Source: an uncultured Pseudomonas sp. (GTDB lineage Bacteria > Pseudomonadota > Gammaproteobacteria > Pseudomonadales > Pseudomonadaceae). Taken from it: a DNA stretch of 64,000 nt. Positions within the stretch are counted from its first letter, which is position 1, and every line of letters starts with the position of its first letter. The notes beneath the pieces were generated by a model. The model saw nothing but the letters and a program-made list of their open reading frames with translations. It had not been told where the DNA came from and ran no database searches. This document shows, piece by piece, positions 16,958-26,384 of the stretch. A program made the position numbers and the translations under genes. The stretch is taken from NCBI RefSeq assembly GCF_946885955.1, contig NZ_CAMPHI010000005.1, positions 103,789 through 167,788 of the forward strand, read 5' to 3'.

Positions 16958-17073
16958 GTAGCCCGGATGCATCCGCGGGGCGGTGATACGGCTACAAGAC
17001 GCGCTTTGGTAGGGAGGCCCTGTCCGCTACTGGTATCTGGATGGTGGACAAGCCTTCGGCATGTCCACCCTAC
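16958..17073. repeat. Palindromic element(s) with GTAGCC and CCACCCTAC ends
   Basis: Two adjoining hairpin structures: GTAGCC (16958-16963) pairs with GGCTAC (16990-16995), and GGTGGACA (17043-17050) pairs with TGTCCACC (17062-17069), which is followed by CTAC. The end motifs match those of the elements at 1404-1569 and 61375-61564. It fills much of the 299-base gap; no gene is seen. Confidence 0.65.
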
Positions 17074-17240
17074 GAGACCGCAGGCCCTGCAGATAAACAT
17101 AGGATCCACGGGAGCAAGATGATGACAGCTAAACCATGAAGTTTGGCCATAGTGCCGTCATTCGTTGGCTGATTTGTCGTTGCCGTGCCGACGCCGCTGC
17201 CGGACAATCTGCCGAACATTTCGCGAAAAGCCCGACCGTG

Positions 17241-18050
17241 ATGACTCAGACCCTATTCTTCGCCCATGCCAATGGCTTTCCCTCGGCCACCTACGGCAAG
17301 CTATTCGCTGCCCTGGCGCCGGATTATCAGGTGCGGCATTTGCCGCAGCATGGCCACGATCCGCGTTTTCCGGTGAACGACAACTGGAGCAATCTGGTCG
17401 ACGAACTGATTCACCACCTCGAACAAATCGCCGAACCGGTCTGGGGCGTCGGTCATTCCCTCGGCGGTGTGCTGCATTACCACGCGGCCTTGTTGCGGCC
17501 TGAGCTTTATCGCGGCGTGGTGATGCTCGACTCGCCGGTGCTGACCCTGGCCGACAAAGTGGTGATCCGTGCGGCCAAGCGCTTCGGCTTTATCGACCGT
17601 ATCACCCCGGCCGGGCGCACCCTGGGGCGCCGCGAGGAATTCGTCGACCTGGCCGAGGCGCGGGATTATTTCGCCGCCAAAAGCCTTTTCCGCCGCTTCG
17701 ACCCCGAGTGCCTGGATGCCTATGTGCGGCATGGCCTGCAGGCGCACGGCGAGGGTCTGCGGTTGCGCTTCGATCCGGCCACGGAAATCAGCATCTACCG
17801 CAGCGTTCCGCACACCAGCCCTGGACGTGCGCAGCAGTTGCAGGTGCCGCTGGCTCTGGTGCGCGGCCGCCATAGCCGAGTGGTGCTGCCCCATCATGCT
17901 CACCTGGTGCGTCGCGTGCCCCGTGGCGAATACCTGACATTGCCCGGCGGACACATGTTCCCGCTGGAACGTCCCCAGGACACCGCCATGCTGCTCAAAC
18001 AACTCTTCACGCGCTGGAATGGCGTCGTCGATATGGAGCAGCCGGCATGA
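17241..18050 (+). CDS. Alpha/beta hydrolase
   Basis: 269-residue alpha/beta hydrolase. The nucleophile elbow is GVGHSLGGVLH (Ser), the acid is likely in the RGRHSRVV region, and the base histidine is in LPGGHMFPLE. ATG at 17241 (MTQTLFFAHANGFPS) was chosen because homology-like sequence starts here; the frame extends 35 residues upstream without family character. It overlaps the next hydrolase gene by four bases (ATGA), so the two hydrolases are translationally coupled. Substrate unknown. Confidence 0.85.
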   Translation: MTQTLFFAHANGFPSATYGKLFAALAPDYQVRHLPQHGHDPRFPVNDNWSNLVDELIHHLEQIAEPVWGVGHSLGGVLHYHAALLRPELYRGVVMLDSPVLTLADKVVIRAAKRFGFIDRITPAGRTLGRREEFVDLAEARDYFAAKSLFRRFDPECLDAYVRHGLQAHGEGLRLRFDPATEISIYRSVPHTSPGRAQQLQVPLALVRGRHSRVVLPHHAHLVRRVPRGEYLTLPGGHMFPLERPQDTAMLLKQLFTRWNGVVDMEQPA

Positions 18051-18910
18051 ACATGAATTTCGAGGAAGTGCGCCTGAGCCTGCCGCACATCGAGCTGGCC
18101 GCCCATCTCTATGGGCCGGCGGATGGCGAACCGGTAATCGCCCTGCATGGCTGGCTGGACAACGCCGCGAGTTTTGCGCGCCTGGCGCCGAAACTGCCGG
18201 GGCTGCGCATCGTCGCCCTGGATTTCGCCGGCCATGGCCATTCCGATCATCGACCCGCCGGTGCGGGCTATGCGATCTGGGATTACGCCCACGATGTGCT
18301 GCAGGTGGCCGAGCAGTTCGGCTGGCAGCGTTTTTCCCTGCTCGGGCATTCGATGGGGGCGATCACCTCGGTGTTGCTCGCAGCGGCGATGCCCGAGCGG
18401 GTCAAGCGTCTGGCGCTGATCGATGGTCTGATCCCGTTCACTGGCGAAGCCGATAGCGCGCCACAGAAACTCGGCGAGGCGCTGAAGGCGCAGCTGGCAT
18501 TGGCCGGCAAACGCAAACCGGTCTATGCCGAGTTTTCCCGCGCGGTGGAAGCGCGCATGCGCGGCGTCGGTGCGGTCAGCCGTGAAGCGGCCGAGCTGCT
18601 GGCGCAACGCGGCCTGATGCCGGTGCCTGGCGGCTACACCTGGCGCACCGACAGCCGCCTGACGCTGCCCTCGCCGGTGCGCCTGACCTATGCCCACGCC
18701 ATGGCGTTCGCGGAAAGCCTGAAATGCCCGGTCAGCCTGGTGCTGGCCGAGCAGGGCATGTTGCATGCGCAGCCGCGAATCGGCGAATTGCTCGAGCGTT
18801 TGCCATTCAAGATCGATACTTTGCCGGGCGGGCATCACCTGCATCTGGATGACGAAGTCGGCGCGAGCCTGGTAGCAGACTGTTTCAAAGCTTTCCTGCT
18901 GGCTTCTTGA
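18047..18910 (+). CDS. Alpha/beta hydrolase (second of a coupled pair)
   Basis: 287-residue alpha/beta hydrolase distinct from its upstream neighbour. Oxyanion region [12 protein letters not shown], the [11 protein letters not shown] turn, nucleophile elbow [11 protein letters not shown], and a C-terminal [11 protein letters not shown] giving the catalytic histidine. It overlaps the preceding hydrolase by four bases. No substrate can be assigned; esterase or epoxide/haloalkane-type activities are possible for this fold. Confidence 0.87.
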   Translation: MNMNFEEVRLSLPHIELAAHLYGPADGEPVIALHGWLDNAASFARLAPKLPGLRIVALDFAGHGHSDHRPAGAGYAIWDYAHDVLQVAEQFGWQRFSLLGHSMGAITSVLLAAAMPERVKRLALIDGLIPFTGEADSAPQKLGEALKAQLALAGKRKPVYAEFSRAVEARMRGVGAVSREAAELLAQRGLMPVPGGYTWRTDSRLTLPSPVRLTYAHAMAFAESLKCPVSLVLAEQGMLHAQPRIGELLERLPFKIDTLPGGHHLHLDDEVGASLVADCFKAFLLAS

Positions 18911-18960
18911 CTTGCCCGGAACAACTGGGGAAGGTGTGGTCGATTGCCATGGAGATTCGC

Positions 18961-19623
18961 ATGATCGACCTGTACACAGCCGCGACGCCGAATGGGCACA
19001 AGGTGTCCATCGCTCTGGAGGAACTGGGCCTGCCTTATCAAGCGCATGTCTTGAGCTTCGACAAGCGGGAGCAGAAAAGCCCGGCATTTCTCGCGATCAA
19101 CCCCAATGGACGGATTCCGGCGATTGTCGATCGCGACAACGATGACTTCGCCGTATTCGAGTCCGGCGCGATCCTGATTTACCTTGCGGAGAAGACCGGA
19201 CGCTTGCTACCCAGCGATGCCAAGGGACGTTCGCTGGCGATGCAATGGCTGATGTTCCAGATGGGCGGCGTCGGGCCGATGCAAGGTCAGGCCAATGTGT
19301 TCTTCCGTTATTTCCCGGAAAAACTGCAGGGGCTGATCGATCGATACCAGCATGAAACCCGGCGCCTCTACGAAGTACTGGATACGCGCCTGGGGCAGGT
19401 CGAGTACCTGGCGGGCGATTACGGCATCGCCGATATCGCCACCTACCCTTGGGTGCGCATTCACGACTGGTCCGGTGTTTCGGTCGATGGCCTGACGCAT
19501 CTGCAGCGCTGGATGGACGCGCTCGGCGCGCGCCCGGCAGTGCAGCGTGGGCTGGCGGTGCCGCGTCGCGAAGACGATGCGCAGAAAGTGGTCCAGGCCG
19601 GCCAGTCGATGCTGATCAAATGA
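18961..19623 (+). CDS. Glutathione S-transferase family protein (Nu-class-like)
   Basis: 220 residues. The N-terminal thioredoxin-like domain begins [21 protein letters not shown] and has [12 protein letters not shown] and [13 protein letters not shown] (glutathione-binding Glu-Ser). The C-terminal helical domain contains [14 protein letters not shown], the N-capping box. The TPNGHK start resembles YfcG/YghU-type Nu-class enzymes, which show disulfide-reductase activity. An upstream ATG exists 18 codons earlier, but the protein fold begins here, with GGAG nine bases before. It overlaps the DUF4892 gene by four bases. Confidence 0.9.
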   Translation: MIDLYTAATPNGHKVSIALEELGLPYQAHVLSFDKREQKSPAFLAINPNGRIPAIVDRDNDDFAVFESGAILIYLAEKTGRLLPSDAKGRSLAMQWLMFQMGGVGPMQGQANVFFRYFPEKLQGLIDRYQHETRRLYEVLDTRLGQVEYLAGDYGIADIATYPWVRIHDWSGVSVDGLTHLQRWMDALGARPAVQRGLAVPRREDDAQKVVQAGQSMLIK

Positions 19624-20438
19624 GCGGACGCACAACTCGATTCGCCCTCTGGGGACTGGCGCTGGCGGGGCTCGTCGGCACGGCCCAGGCCGACATTCCC
19701 GGTAGCCATGATATCGAGGTGTTGCCGCGGTTTCCGGCGAGCGAAATCGTCGGCTTCCGGCACGAGCCCAGCGAGGAGCGGATCTACCCGCAAGGCTCGA
19801 TTCGACGCATCAGCGGGCGCATCCGTTATGAACGCGAGATTGCCGCGCAGGGCCAGTTGACCGCGATCACCTACGAGTTACCGCATACCCACAGCGCCGA
19901 TGAAGTCTTCACCGCGGCCCGTGAGGCCATGCAAGCCCAGGGGGCCCAACTGCTCTACTGGTGCCAGGGGCGCGAATGCGGCTCGAGCAGCTTGTGGGCC
20001 AACGCGGTATTCGACCGTTCGAGTCTGTATGGCGCCGATGATCAGCAGGCCTACGCATTGATGCGTCTGGCCGAGCCGCGGCACAACAGCTTGTTGGCGC
20101 TCTACAGCATCACCCGTGGCAACAAACGGGAGTATCTGCATGCCGAATTGCTCGAGGCCACGCAGCCACTGGCCGAGCTATTGCCGACGCCGGCGACCTT
20201 GCTGCGTCAGCTGCGCAGCAGCGGCGAGTTACGCCTGGGGGGCGCCGCCGAGCCCAGCGAAGCCTGGGTCGCCTTGCTGGCGCGCAGCCTGAACCTGGAC
20301 AGTACCTTGCGGGTCAGTCTGGGCGGTCCTGCGGCCGACGCCTGGCGTACGGCACTGATCGAGCAGCGTGTACGCGCGACGCGTCTGGAACTGGGCGAGT
20401 CGGCGGCGACGGGACTGCAGGTAAAATTGCTGCGTTGA
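19620..20438 (+). CDS. Exported DUF4892 protein
   Basis: 272 residues with a signal peptide ([19 protein letters not shown], cleavage near TAQADIP). The remainder matches DUF4892, a Pseudomonas family of unknown function. A pair of cysteines in [14 protein letters not shown] could form a disulfide. The start codon overlaps the GST stop (ATGA), so the gene is coupled to the upstream operon. No catalytic motif is seen. Confidence 0.78.
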   Translation: MSGRTTRFALWGLALAGLVGTAQADIPGSHDIEVLPRFPASEIVGFRHEPSEERIYPQGSIRRISGRIRYEREIAAQGQLTAITYELPHTHSADEVFTAAREAMQAQGAQLLYWCQGRECGSSSLWANAVFDRSSLYGADDQQAYALMRLAEPRHNSLLALYSITRGNKREYLHAELLEATQPLAELLPTPATLLRQLRSSGELRLGGAAEPSEAWVALLARSLNLDSTLRVSLGGPAADAWRTALIEQRVRATRLELGESAATGLQVKLLR

Positions 20439-20487
20439 GCGAGCGAAAAGCCCGGGCATCGGACCGATGCCGACTGAACCCTCCCAT

Positions 20488-20520
20488 TAAGGCCATGTGC
20501 ACGCGCGCAGGGCCTTTTGT
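20488..20520 (+). terminator. Possible weak terminator after DUF4892
   Basis: AAGGCC (20489-20494) can pair with GGCCTT (20511-20516), followed by TTG, with a long loop. The T tract is short, so termination may be partial. Confidence 0.35.
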
Positions 20521-20549
20521 GGTTTTCCCCTTTGTGTGGAGCTGTGCGA

Positions 20550-21632
20550 ATGGCCAATAACGATCGATTGCTGGTGCAGATCCTGCTGCTCGCCCTGTTG
20601 GGTGCCAGCATGTGGGTGTTGGCGCCGTTCTGGTCGGCATTGTTCTGGGCTGCGGTGCTGTCGTTCGCCAGTTGGCCGATGATGCGCCTGCTGACGCGCT
20701 GGCTGGGCGGTCGGCAGGCCCTGGCCGCGGGGTTGCTGACGCTGGGCTGGACGGTGCTGGTGGCGGTGCCGCTGGTGATGCTCGGATTCAACCTGGCCGA
20801 TCACATCAAGGATGCGACCACCATGCTCAAGGGCTTTCAGGTCGAAGGCCTGCCGCCGCCACCGCACTGGTTGGCAGGGGTGCCGTTTATCGGCGATCGA
20901 CTGGTCGGTGTCTGGGAAACCATCGACGAACAGGGCGTAGCCTTTTTCACCACCGTGCGGCCTTACCTCGGCCAGGTCGGCAATTGGCTGTTGGCGCGCA
21001 GTGCGCAAATCGGCGGCGGCATGCTGGAGTTGGCCCTGAGCCTGATTCTGGTGTTCTTCTTCTACCGGGACGGCCAGCGCCTGGCATCGTTCGCCGAAAG
21101 CCTGTTGCACCGACTGATCGGCGAGCGCTCCGGGCATTACCTGGAATTGATCGCCGGCACCGTGCAGCGGGTGGTCAACGGCGTGATCGGTACCGCGGCG
21201 GCGCAGGCGATTCTGGCCTGGATCGGCTTCGCCATCGCCGGGGTGCCGGGCGCCTTGTTACTGGGTCTGCTGACCTTTGGCGCCAGCCTGATCATGATCC
21301 CGCCGCTGATCTGGGCACCGGCCGTGGGCTGGCTGTTCTGGCAGGGTCAGGTGGGTATGGCGATCTTCCTCGGCGTCTGGGGAGTGCTGGCGATCAGCGG
21401 TGTGGACAACATCCTCAAGCCCTACCTGATCAGCCGTGGCGGCAACCTGCCGCTGGTGGTGGTATTGCTCGGCGTATTCGGCGGCATCCTGGCCTTCGGC
21501 TTTATGGGCCTGTTCCTCGGCCCGACCCTGCTTGCCGTGGCCTACAGCCTGCTCAGCGATTGGGTGAACGATAAAGCCGCCGCGGACGCCGCGCCACCCG
21601 GCGTCAGCCACTCAAGCGACCCGTTGAATTGA
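20550..21632 (+). CDS. AI-2E family transporter (YdiK/PerM type)
   Basis: 360-residue inner-membrane protein with about eight transmembrane segments: two pairs near the N terminus (residues ~8-40 and 58-80), then a cluster from ~150 to 345. The region VVNGVIGTAAAQAILAWIGF and the GNLPLVVVLLGVFGGILAFG segment are typical of the AI-2E exporter-like superfamily, which includes autoinducer-2 exporters and PerM/YdiK proteins. The ligand is not predictable. It converges on the patatin gene with only 7 bases between the stops. Confidence 0.87.
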   Translation: MANNDRLLVQILLLALLGASMWVLAPFWSALFWAAVLSFASWPMMRLLTRWLGGRQALAAGLLTLGWTVLVAVPLVMLGFNLADHIKDATTMLKGFQVEGLPPPPHWLAGVPFIGDRLVGVWETIDEQGVAFFTTVRPYLGQVGNWLLARSAQIGGGMLELALSLILVFFFYRDGQRLASFAESLLHRLIGERSGHYLELIAGTVQRVVNGVIGTAAAQAILAWIGFAIAGVPGALLLGLLTFGASLIMIPPLIWAPAVGWLFWQGQVGMAIFLGVWGVLAISGVDNILKPYLISRGGNLPLVVVLLGVFGGILAFGFMGLFLGPTLLAVAYSLLSDWVNDKAAADAAPPGVSHSSDPLN

Positions 21633-21639
21633 TGCGGCT

Positions 21640-22659
21640 TCACACATCGCCACGCTCATACTTGTCCAGCGTATCGCTGGCGATCTGCCGGCCGAGCATG
21701 ATCAGTTCGGGCGCTTTGTAGAACTCGAAGAAGCGGCATACGCGCTTGGGCACGTTGATCAGGATGTCCGGCGGGTAGCCGGCGATCTTGTATTGCGCCA
21801 GTGAGGTCTGCATCACTTCGAAGCTCTGGTTGACCAGTTCCAGCAGCGAGGCCGGTCCGCCCAGGTCGGCGATGCGCGAGCCGCTGGCGGATTTCGGCGT
21901 GGCGGCTTTCTCCACTGGGCTCGGCGGGCGCTGGTCCCAGGGATTGATCGCCTCCGCCGGTGCCGACTCGTTTTCGAGCAGGAGCAGTTCGTCGTCTTCA
22001 CCGTTCTTGCGGCGGAACGACGGCAGGCGCGAGCCAAGCGTACTCATCATCAGGTCGAAGCGGCTTTTCAGTGCGGGTGTGCGCTCTATCACCGGCAACT
22101 GGTAGCGCTGCTGGTTGGTCGAGTTGAGGTCGACCGCGACTATCAGGTCGCAGTGACTGGACACCACCGGGACTATGGGTAAAGGGTTCAGCAGGCCACC
22201 GTCGACCAGCATGCGCTTGCCCTGAACCACCGGGGTGAACAAACTGGGGATCGCCGCCGAAGCGCGCATGGCCTGATGCAAACAGCCTTCCTGAAACCAG
22301 ATCTCCTGCTGGTTGGTAAGGTCGGTGGCCACCGCGGTGAAGGGGATCGACAGGTCTTCGATATCGATTTCGCCGACGATCTCGCGGATCTTGCCGAACA
22401 CTTTCTCCCCGCGAATGGCGCCCAGGCGGAAACTCACATCGAGCAGGCGCAGCACATCCAGGTAATCCAGGCTTTGCGTCCAGTCGCGGTACTCGTTGAG
22501 TTTGCCTGCCGCATAGATACCGCCTACCACAGCGCCCATGGAGCAGCCGGCAATGCAGGCGATCTCGTAACCGCGGGCTTCCAGTTCTTCGATCACGCCG
22601 ATATGCGCGTAGCCACGCGCGCCCCCGGAGCCCAATACCAGCGCAATGCGCTTGCTCAT
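21640..22659 (-). CDS. Patatin-like phospholipase (RssA/YchK type)
   Basis: 339-residue patatin-fold lipase. Oxyanion glycine loop GSGGARGYAH, Ser in GCSMGAVVGG (G-x-S-x-G) and Asp of the dyad in VDGGLLNPLP. The C-terminal ~100 residues are a charged, serine/proline-rich segment followed by a helical tail. The ATG at 22659 (MSKRIALVLGSGG) follows a purine-rich GGGGG site; the longer frame adds 43 residues with no family character. Probably a cytosolic or membrane-associated acyl hydrolase. Convergent with the AI-2E transporter gene. Confidence 0.88.
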   Translation of the reverse strand: MSKRIALVLGSGGARGYAHIGVIEELEARGYEIACIAGCSMGAVVGGIYAAGKLNEYRDWTQSLDYLDVLRLLDVSFRLGAIRGEKVFGKIREIVGEIDIEDLSIPFTAVATDLTNQQEIWFQEGCLHQAMRASAAIPSLFTPVVQGKRMLVDGGLLNPLPIVPVVSSHCDLIVAVDLNSTNQQRYQLPVIERTPALKSRFDLMMSTLGSRLPSFRRKNGEDDELLLLENESAPAEAINPWDQRPPSPVEKAATPKSASGSRIADLGGPASLLELVNQSFEVMQTSLAQYKIAGYPPDILINVPKRVCRFFEFYKAPELIMLGRQIASDTLDKYERGDV

Positions 22660-22802
22660 AACACCCCCACTAATCCTCTGTCGCTGGAACATACCCTGCG
22701 CCGATCCCCCACGCCAGAGCGCCGCATAGCCGCGACGAGGAAATACCGTGGCGCCGATGCCGATCCGGCGCGTCTGCGGTTGATCCATGCCGGCGTATGT
22801 TC

Positions 22803-22864
22803 GTTCCGAGAACCGCGTTCCGGGAACCGCGTTCCGAGAACCGCGTTCCGAGAACCGCGTTCCG
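22803..22864. repeat. Tandem 14-bp repeat (GTTCCGAGAACCGC), four copies plus partial
   Basis: Units at 22803, 22817, 22831 and 22845, plus a 6-base partial copy at 22859. One unit carries G for A (GTTCCGGGAACCGC). Each unit is internally palindromic (GTTC-CGA-GAAC), and unit junctions form GAAC-CGC-GTTC. It lies between the divergent patatin and selD genes. Confidence 0.9.
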
Positions 22865-22952
22865 TCAAAGCGGGCAGGGTGCGTCTGTGCTCGCTAGGCA
22901 TTTCATCGGCCTGTTAGAATTCGCGGCTTGTCGAGGCGATACGAGCGATTCC

Positions 22953-23987
22953 ATGAGCGAGCCCATACGTTTGACCCAATACAGCCACGGGGCCGGTTGC
23001 GGCTGCAAGATTTCCCCCAAGGTGCTGGATGTGATTCTGGCCGGCAGCGGTGCGCAAAATCTCGACCCCAAGCTCTGGGTGGGCAATACCTCGCGCGACG
23101 ACGCGGCGGTCTATGCCATCGACGAAGAACGCGGCGTGGTATCGACCACCGACTTCTTTATGCCGATCGTCGACGACCCCTATGATTTCGGCCGTATCGC
23201 CGCGACCAATGCGATCAGCGATATCTACGCCATGGGCGGTGATCCGCTGATGGCCATCGCGATTCTCGGTTGGCCGGTGAATGTGCTGGCGCCGGAAGTG
23301 GCCCGCGAAGTGATCCGCGGCGGCCGCTCGATCTGTGACGAAGCCGGTATTCCCTTGGCCGGCGGCCACTCGATCGACGCCCCCGAGCCGATCTTCGGCC
23401 TGGCGGTCACCGGTCTGGTCGACAAGCGCAACATGAAACGCAATGACACCGCCACCGCCGGTTGCCGGCTCTACCTGACCAAACCGCTGGGCATCGGCAT
23501 CCTCACCACGGCCGAGAAGAAAGCCAAATTGCGCGCCGAGGACGTGGGCCTGGCGCGTGACTGGATGTGTACCCTGAACAAACCCGGTAGCCGCTTCGGC
23601 AAGCTGGCCGGCGTAACGGCGATGACCGACGTCACCGGCTTCGGTTTGCTCGGCCATCTGGTGGAAATGGCCGAAGGCAGCGGCCTGACCGCGCGCGTCG
23701 AATTCGCCAGGGTGCCGCGCCTGCCCGGCATCGACTATTACCTCGAACAGGGCTGTGTGCCCGGCGGTACGCTGCGTAATTTCGACAGCTATGGCGAGAA
23801 GATCGCGCCCTTGAGCGAACGCCATAAGCAGCTGCTGTGCGACCCGCAGACCAGCGGCGGCTTGCTGGTGGCGGTCACCGCGGACGGCGAGGCGGAGTTT
23901 CTCGCCGTGGCCGCAGAGCTTGGCCTGACGCTCGAACCGATCGGCGAGCTGCTGGAGCGACAGACCTACGCGGTAGAGGTGTTTTGA
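22953..23987 (+). CDS. selD: Selenide, water dikinase (selenophosphate synthetase)
   Basis: Makes selenophosphate, the selenium donor, from selenide and ATP. 344 residues. The N-terminal active-site loop [14 protein letters not shown] carries Cys16 and Lys19; the catalytic position is Cys rather than selenocysteine. AIRS-type ATP-binding signatures are [17 protein letters not shown] and [13 protein letters not shown]. The ATG at 22953 fits the family; the open frame upstream only covers the tandem repeat. Its stop overlaps the mnmH start by one base, so the operon couples selenophosphate synthesis to tRNA selenation. Confidence 0.97.
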   Translation: MSEPIRLTQYSHGAGCGCKISPKVLDVILAGSGAQNLDPKLWVGNTSRDDAAVYAIDEERGVVSTTDFFMPIVDDPYDFGRIAATNAISDIYAMGGDPLMAIAILGWPVNVLAPEVAREVIRGGRSICDEAGIPLAGGHSIDAPEPIFGLAVTGLVDKRNMKRNDTATAGCRLYLTKPLGIGILTTAEKKAKLRAEDVGLARDWMCTLNKPGSRFGKLAGVTAMTDVTGFGLLGHLVEMAEGSGLTARVEFARVPRLPGIDYYLEQGCVPGGTLRNFDSYGEKIAPLSERHKQLLCDPQTSGGLLVAVTADGEAEFLAVAAELGLTLEPIGELLERQTYAVEVF

Positions 23988-25090
23988 TGCGCGATAACTC
24001 CAGCGACTACCGCCAGCTGTTTCTCTCGGGTGCGCCGATGATGGATGCCCGTGCGCCCGTGGAGTTCGACAAGGGTGCCTTTCCTGGCGTGCTCAACCTG
24101 CCGCTGATGAACGATATCGAGCGGCAGAAGGTCGGCACCTGTTACAAGCAGCGCGGCCAGCAGGCGGCCATCGAACTGGGCCATCAACTGGTTAGCGGCG
24201 CTGTCAAAGCCGAACGCATCGCTGCCTGGGCCGCATTCACCAGGGCTAACCCCGAGGGTTACCTGTACTGCTTTCGCGGCGGTCTACGTTCGCAGATCGT
24301 CCAGCAGTGGCTGAAAGAGGAAGCCAGCATCGACTACCCGCGGGTTATCGGCGGCTACAAGGCGATGCGCACGTTCCTGATTGAAACCACTCAGCAGGCG
24401 GTCGAGCAGTGCGACTTCATCCTGGTCGGCGGCATGACCGGCACCGGCAAGACCGAGGTCATCGACCAGTTGCGCAACAGCCTGGACCTGGAAGGTCATG
24501 CCAATCATCGCGGGTCGAGTTTCGGTAAACGTGCTACCGGGCAGCCGGCGCAGATCGATTTCGAAAACACTCTGGCTGTCGATGTGCTGCGCAAGCGCGC
24601 CGCCGGCATGCAGCAGTTCGTGCTCGAGGACGAAGGAAGAATCATCGGCAGGTGCTCGCTGCCGCTGGAGCTGTACAACGCCATGCAGGCGTTTCCGCTG
24701 GTCTGGCTGGAGGACAGCCTGAGCAGCCGAATAGAGCGCATTCTCAAGGACTACGTGGTCGATCTGAGCGCAGAGTTCATCGCACTGTCTGGCGAGGATG
24801 AGGGCTTCAAGGCCTTTGCCGAACGTCTGCAACAGAGTTTGCGCAATATCCTCAAGCGCCTGGGCGGCGAGCGCTATCAGCGTCTGGCGGCGATTATGGA
24901 CCAGGCCCTGCAGGAGCAGGCCGCTACCGGCAAGGTCGATACCCACCGTGACTGGATCGAAACGCTACTGGTGGAATATTACGACCCCATGTACGGCTAC
25001 CAGCGCGAGAACAAGGCCGGGCGCATCGAGTTCGTCGGCGAGCAGGCCGCCGTTGTGGAGTTTCTGCAAGCCCGCGCGGCAAAAGGCTGA
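23987..25090 (+). CDS. mnmH: tRNA 2-selenouridine synthase
   Basis: Converts 2-thiouridine at wobble position 34 of certain tRNAs to 2-selenouridine with selenophosphate (also called SelU/YbbB). 367 residues: an N-terminal rhodanese-like domain with catalytic Cys95 in [12 protein letters not shown], then a P-loop domain with [11 protein letters not shown] at ~148-158. The ATG overlaps the selD stop (TGATG), consistent with coupling to its substrate-supplying partner. Confidence 0.95.
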   Translation: MRDNSSDYRQLFLSGAPMMDARAPVEFDKGAFPGVLNLPLMNDIERQKVGTCYKQRGQQAAIELGHQLVSGAVKAERIAAWAAFTRANPEGYLYCFRGGLRSQIVQQWLKEEASIDYPRVIGGYKAMRTFLIETTQQAVEQCDFILVGGMTGTGKTEVIDQLRNSLDLEGHANHRGSSFGKRATGQPAQIDFENTLAVDVLRKRAAGMQQFVLEDEGRIIGRCSLPLELYNAMQAFPLVWLEDSLSSRIERILKDYVVDLSAEFIALSGEDEGFKAFAERLQQSLRNILKRLGGERYQRLAAIMDQALQEQAATGKVDTHRDWIETLLVEYYDPMYGYQRENKAGRIEFVGEQAAVVEFLQARAAKG

Positions 25091-25098
25091 TTGGCGGA

Positions 25099-25187
25099 CG
25101 AAAATTTTCGTACATGGCACTTTAATGCCATGGGTGCATCTAACAGGGAGCCTGCGAAAACTTTCATCCGATATTTTCGCAAGCTCC
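25099..25187. promoter_or_regulatory. Repeated CGAAAA/TTTTCG palindromes upstream of lipoprotein
   Basis: A perfect 12-bp palindrome CGAAAATTTTCG is at 25099-25110. A CATGGCA/TGCCATG hairpin follows (25113-25132). Then a long inverted repeat: GGAGC-C-TGCGAAAA (25147-25160) against TTTTCGCA-A-GCTCC (25174-25187), 13 of 14 positions pairing. Three occurrences of the CGAAAA half-site suggest an operator; the long arms could also form an mRNA hairpin. The lipoprotein start is 36 bases further. Confidence 0.5.
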
Positions 25188-25223
25188 GAGTCTTAACTCT
25201 CTATCCAGCGTTTAGAGGTTCTT

Positions 25224-25502
25224 ATGAAAACCCTGCTTTGTTTATCGATGATTGTCCTGGCGCTTACCGGCTGCGCCGGCAAAACCGCTTACCGCGACAG
25301 CTGCGCGAGCCAACTGGACGCCGCCTGGCGTGAACTGGATCTGGCCAAAGCCGAGGGTTTCGCCGGTACCGTGAGTTATTCCAAGGCATTGTCATTGCTG
25401 ACAGGGGCGAAAACCCAGCAGCAATTCGAAGCCTTCAAGGGGTGTGCTCAGAAAGCCGAAAAGGCCCGTTTCTATATCCGCGAATCGCGTGCCGGCCGTT
25501 AA
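25224..25502 (+). CDS. Small predicted lipoprotein
   Basis: 92 residues with a lipoprotein signal peptide: LALTGC is a good lipobox (Cys17), followed by AGKTAYRDSC. Three more cysteines and a helical body (AAWRELDLAKAEGF) remain. Gly at +3 after cysteine gives no inner-membrane retention signal, so the outer membrane is likely. No family was recognised. Its stop overlaps the flavin-reductase-like gene start by one base. Confidence 0.75.
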   Translation: MKTLLCLSMIVLALTGCAGKTAYRDSCASQLDAAWRELDLAKAEGFAGTVSYSKALSLLTGAKTQQQFEAFKGCAQKAEKARFYIRESRAGR

Positions 25503-26107
25503 TGCTGCTGGATTTCGCGCAGCTCAGCCCTCTGCAGTGCTATCGCTGGCTGGCGTCCACGGTGACGCCTCGGCCGATCGCCTGGGTTTCCACCCAGTCG
25601 GCGGCAGGGGCAAGCAATCTGGCACCCTTTAGCTTCTTTCAGGTAATCAGCGACGCGCCGCCGACCTTGATGATCAATGTCGGCATGCGCGATGGCAGCC
25701 TCAAGGACACCTTGCGCAACGTGGAGGAGACGGGGGAGCTGGTGATTCAGCTGGTCTCGTTCGCCCAGGCCGAGGCGATGAACGCATCGGCCGCGGCATT
25801 GGCCCATGGTGTCAGCGAGTTCGAACAGTGCGGCATCGCCAGCCTGGCGTCGCTGAGCGTCGCCCCGGCCCGTGTGCAGGGCGCTCCCGTGGCTTTCGAG
25901 TGCCGGGTGGCGCAGATCCAGCCGTACCCGGCGGCAGCACCCAATTGCCATCTGATTTTCGCCGAGGTGCTGCTCGCGCATATCGACGATGCGGTGCTGG
26001 ATGCGCAGGGGCGTATCGATGCGGGCAAGCTCGACCTGATCGGCCGTCTTGGCGGAGCGGCCTACACGCGAACCCAGCAACGATTCGATCTGCAACGCCC
26101 GGCCTAG
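25502..26107 (+). CDS. Flavin reductase-like / FMN-binding split-barrel protein
   Basis: 201-residue protein of the flavin reductase-like domain family. Features include TVTPRPIAWVSTQSAAGASNLAPFSFFQVISDAPPTL (FMN-binding loop, shown here in outline) and a C-terminal IGRLGGAAYTRT typical of this family. Such proteins bind FMN and reduce it with NAD(P)H for a partner oxygenase or act in unknown redox reactions. The ATG at 25502 overlaps the lipoprotein stop by one base, so the two are one transcript. The partner is not identified. Confidence 0.87.
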   Translation: MLLDFAQLSPLQCYRWLASTVTPRPIAWVSTQSAAGASNLAPFSFFQVISDAPPTLMINVGMRDGSLKDTLRNVEETGELVIQLVSFAQAEAMNASAAALAHGVSEFEQCGIASLASLSVAPARVQGAPVAFECRVAQIQPYPAAAPNCHLIFAEVLLAHIDDAVLDAQGRIDAGKLDLIGRLGGAAYTRTQQRFDLQRPA

Positions 26108-26250
26108 CAGGCTATTGAAAAACTACCTGCGTTGGCAATACTGCGTTAAAAACGGCCTCTGAATGCTCATTTACAATCAGTAAACTCCGCTTCCTCGGCC
26201 GTTTTTGCCTTGTCTTGCCTGCCTCGCCTACATTTTTCAACGGCCTGCTA
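26105..26250. mobile_element. MITE-like palindromic element, complete copy (146 bp)
   Basis: Terminal inverted repeats TAGCAGGCTATTGAAAAA (26105-26122) and its counterpart at 26233-26250 match at 16 of 18 positions. Inner arms AAAACGGCC and GGCCGTTTT add a second palindrome. It has no open reading frame. A half copy occurs at 5466-5533. Its left end overlaps the last bases of the flavin-reductase-like gene, including the stop codon. Confidence 0.8.
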
Positions 26251-26384
26251 GCAAAAACGACACTCACATAGCTAAAAACTCCACGAACGCGTTACTGGCT
26301 TGTCGCCAGCAGCCTTGTCCCCCTATGTTGCAAGCTGGCGGCGAATGACCGCACGGCGGCCAGCGATACGAGAGGGGAGAGCGT

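Noticed and set aside
22803..22864. Possible CRISPR array
   Set aside because: The units are contiguous 14-mers with no spacers, and there are no cas genes.
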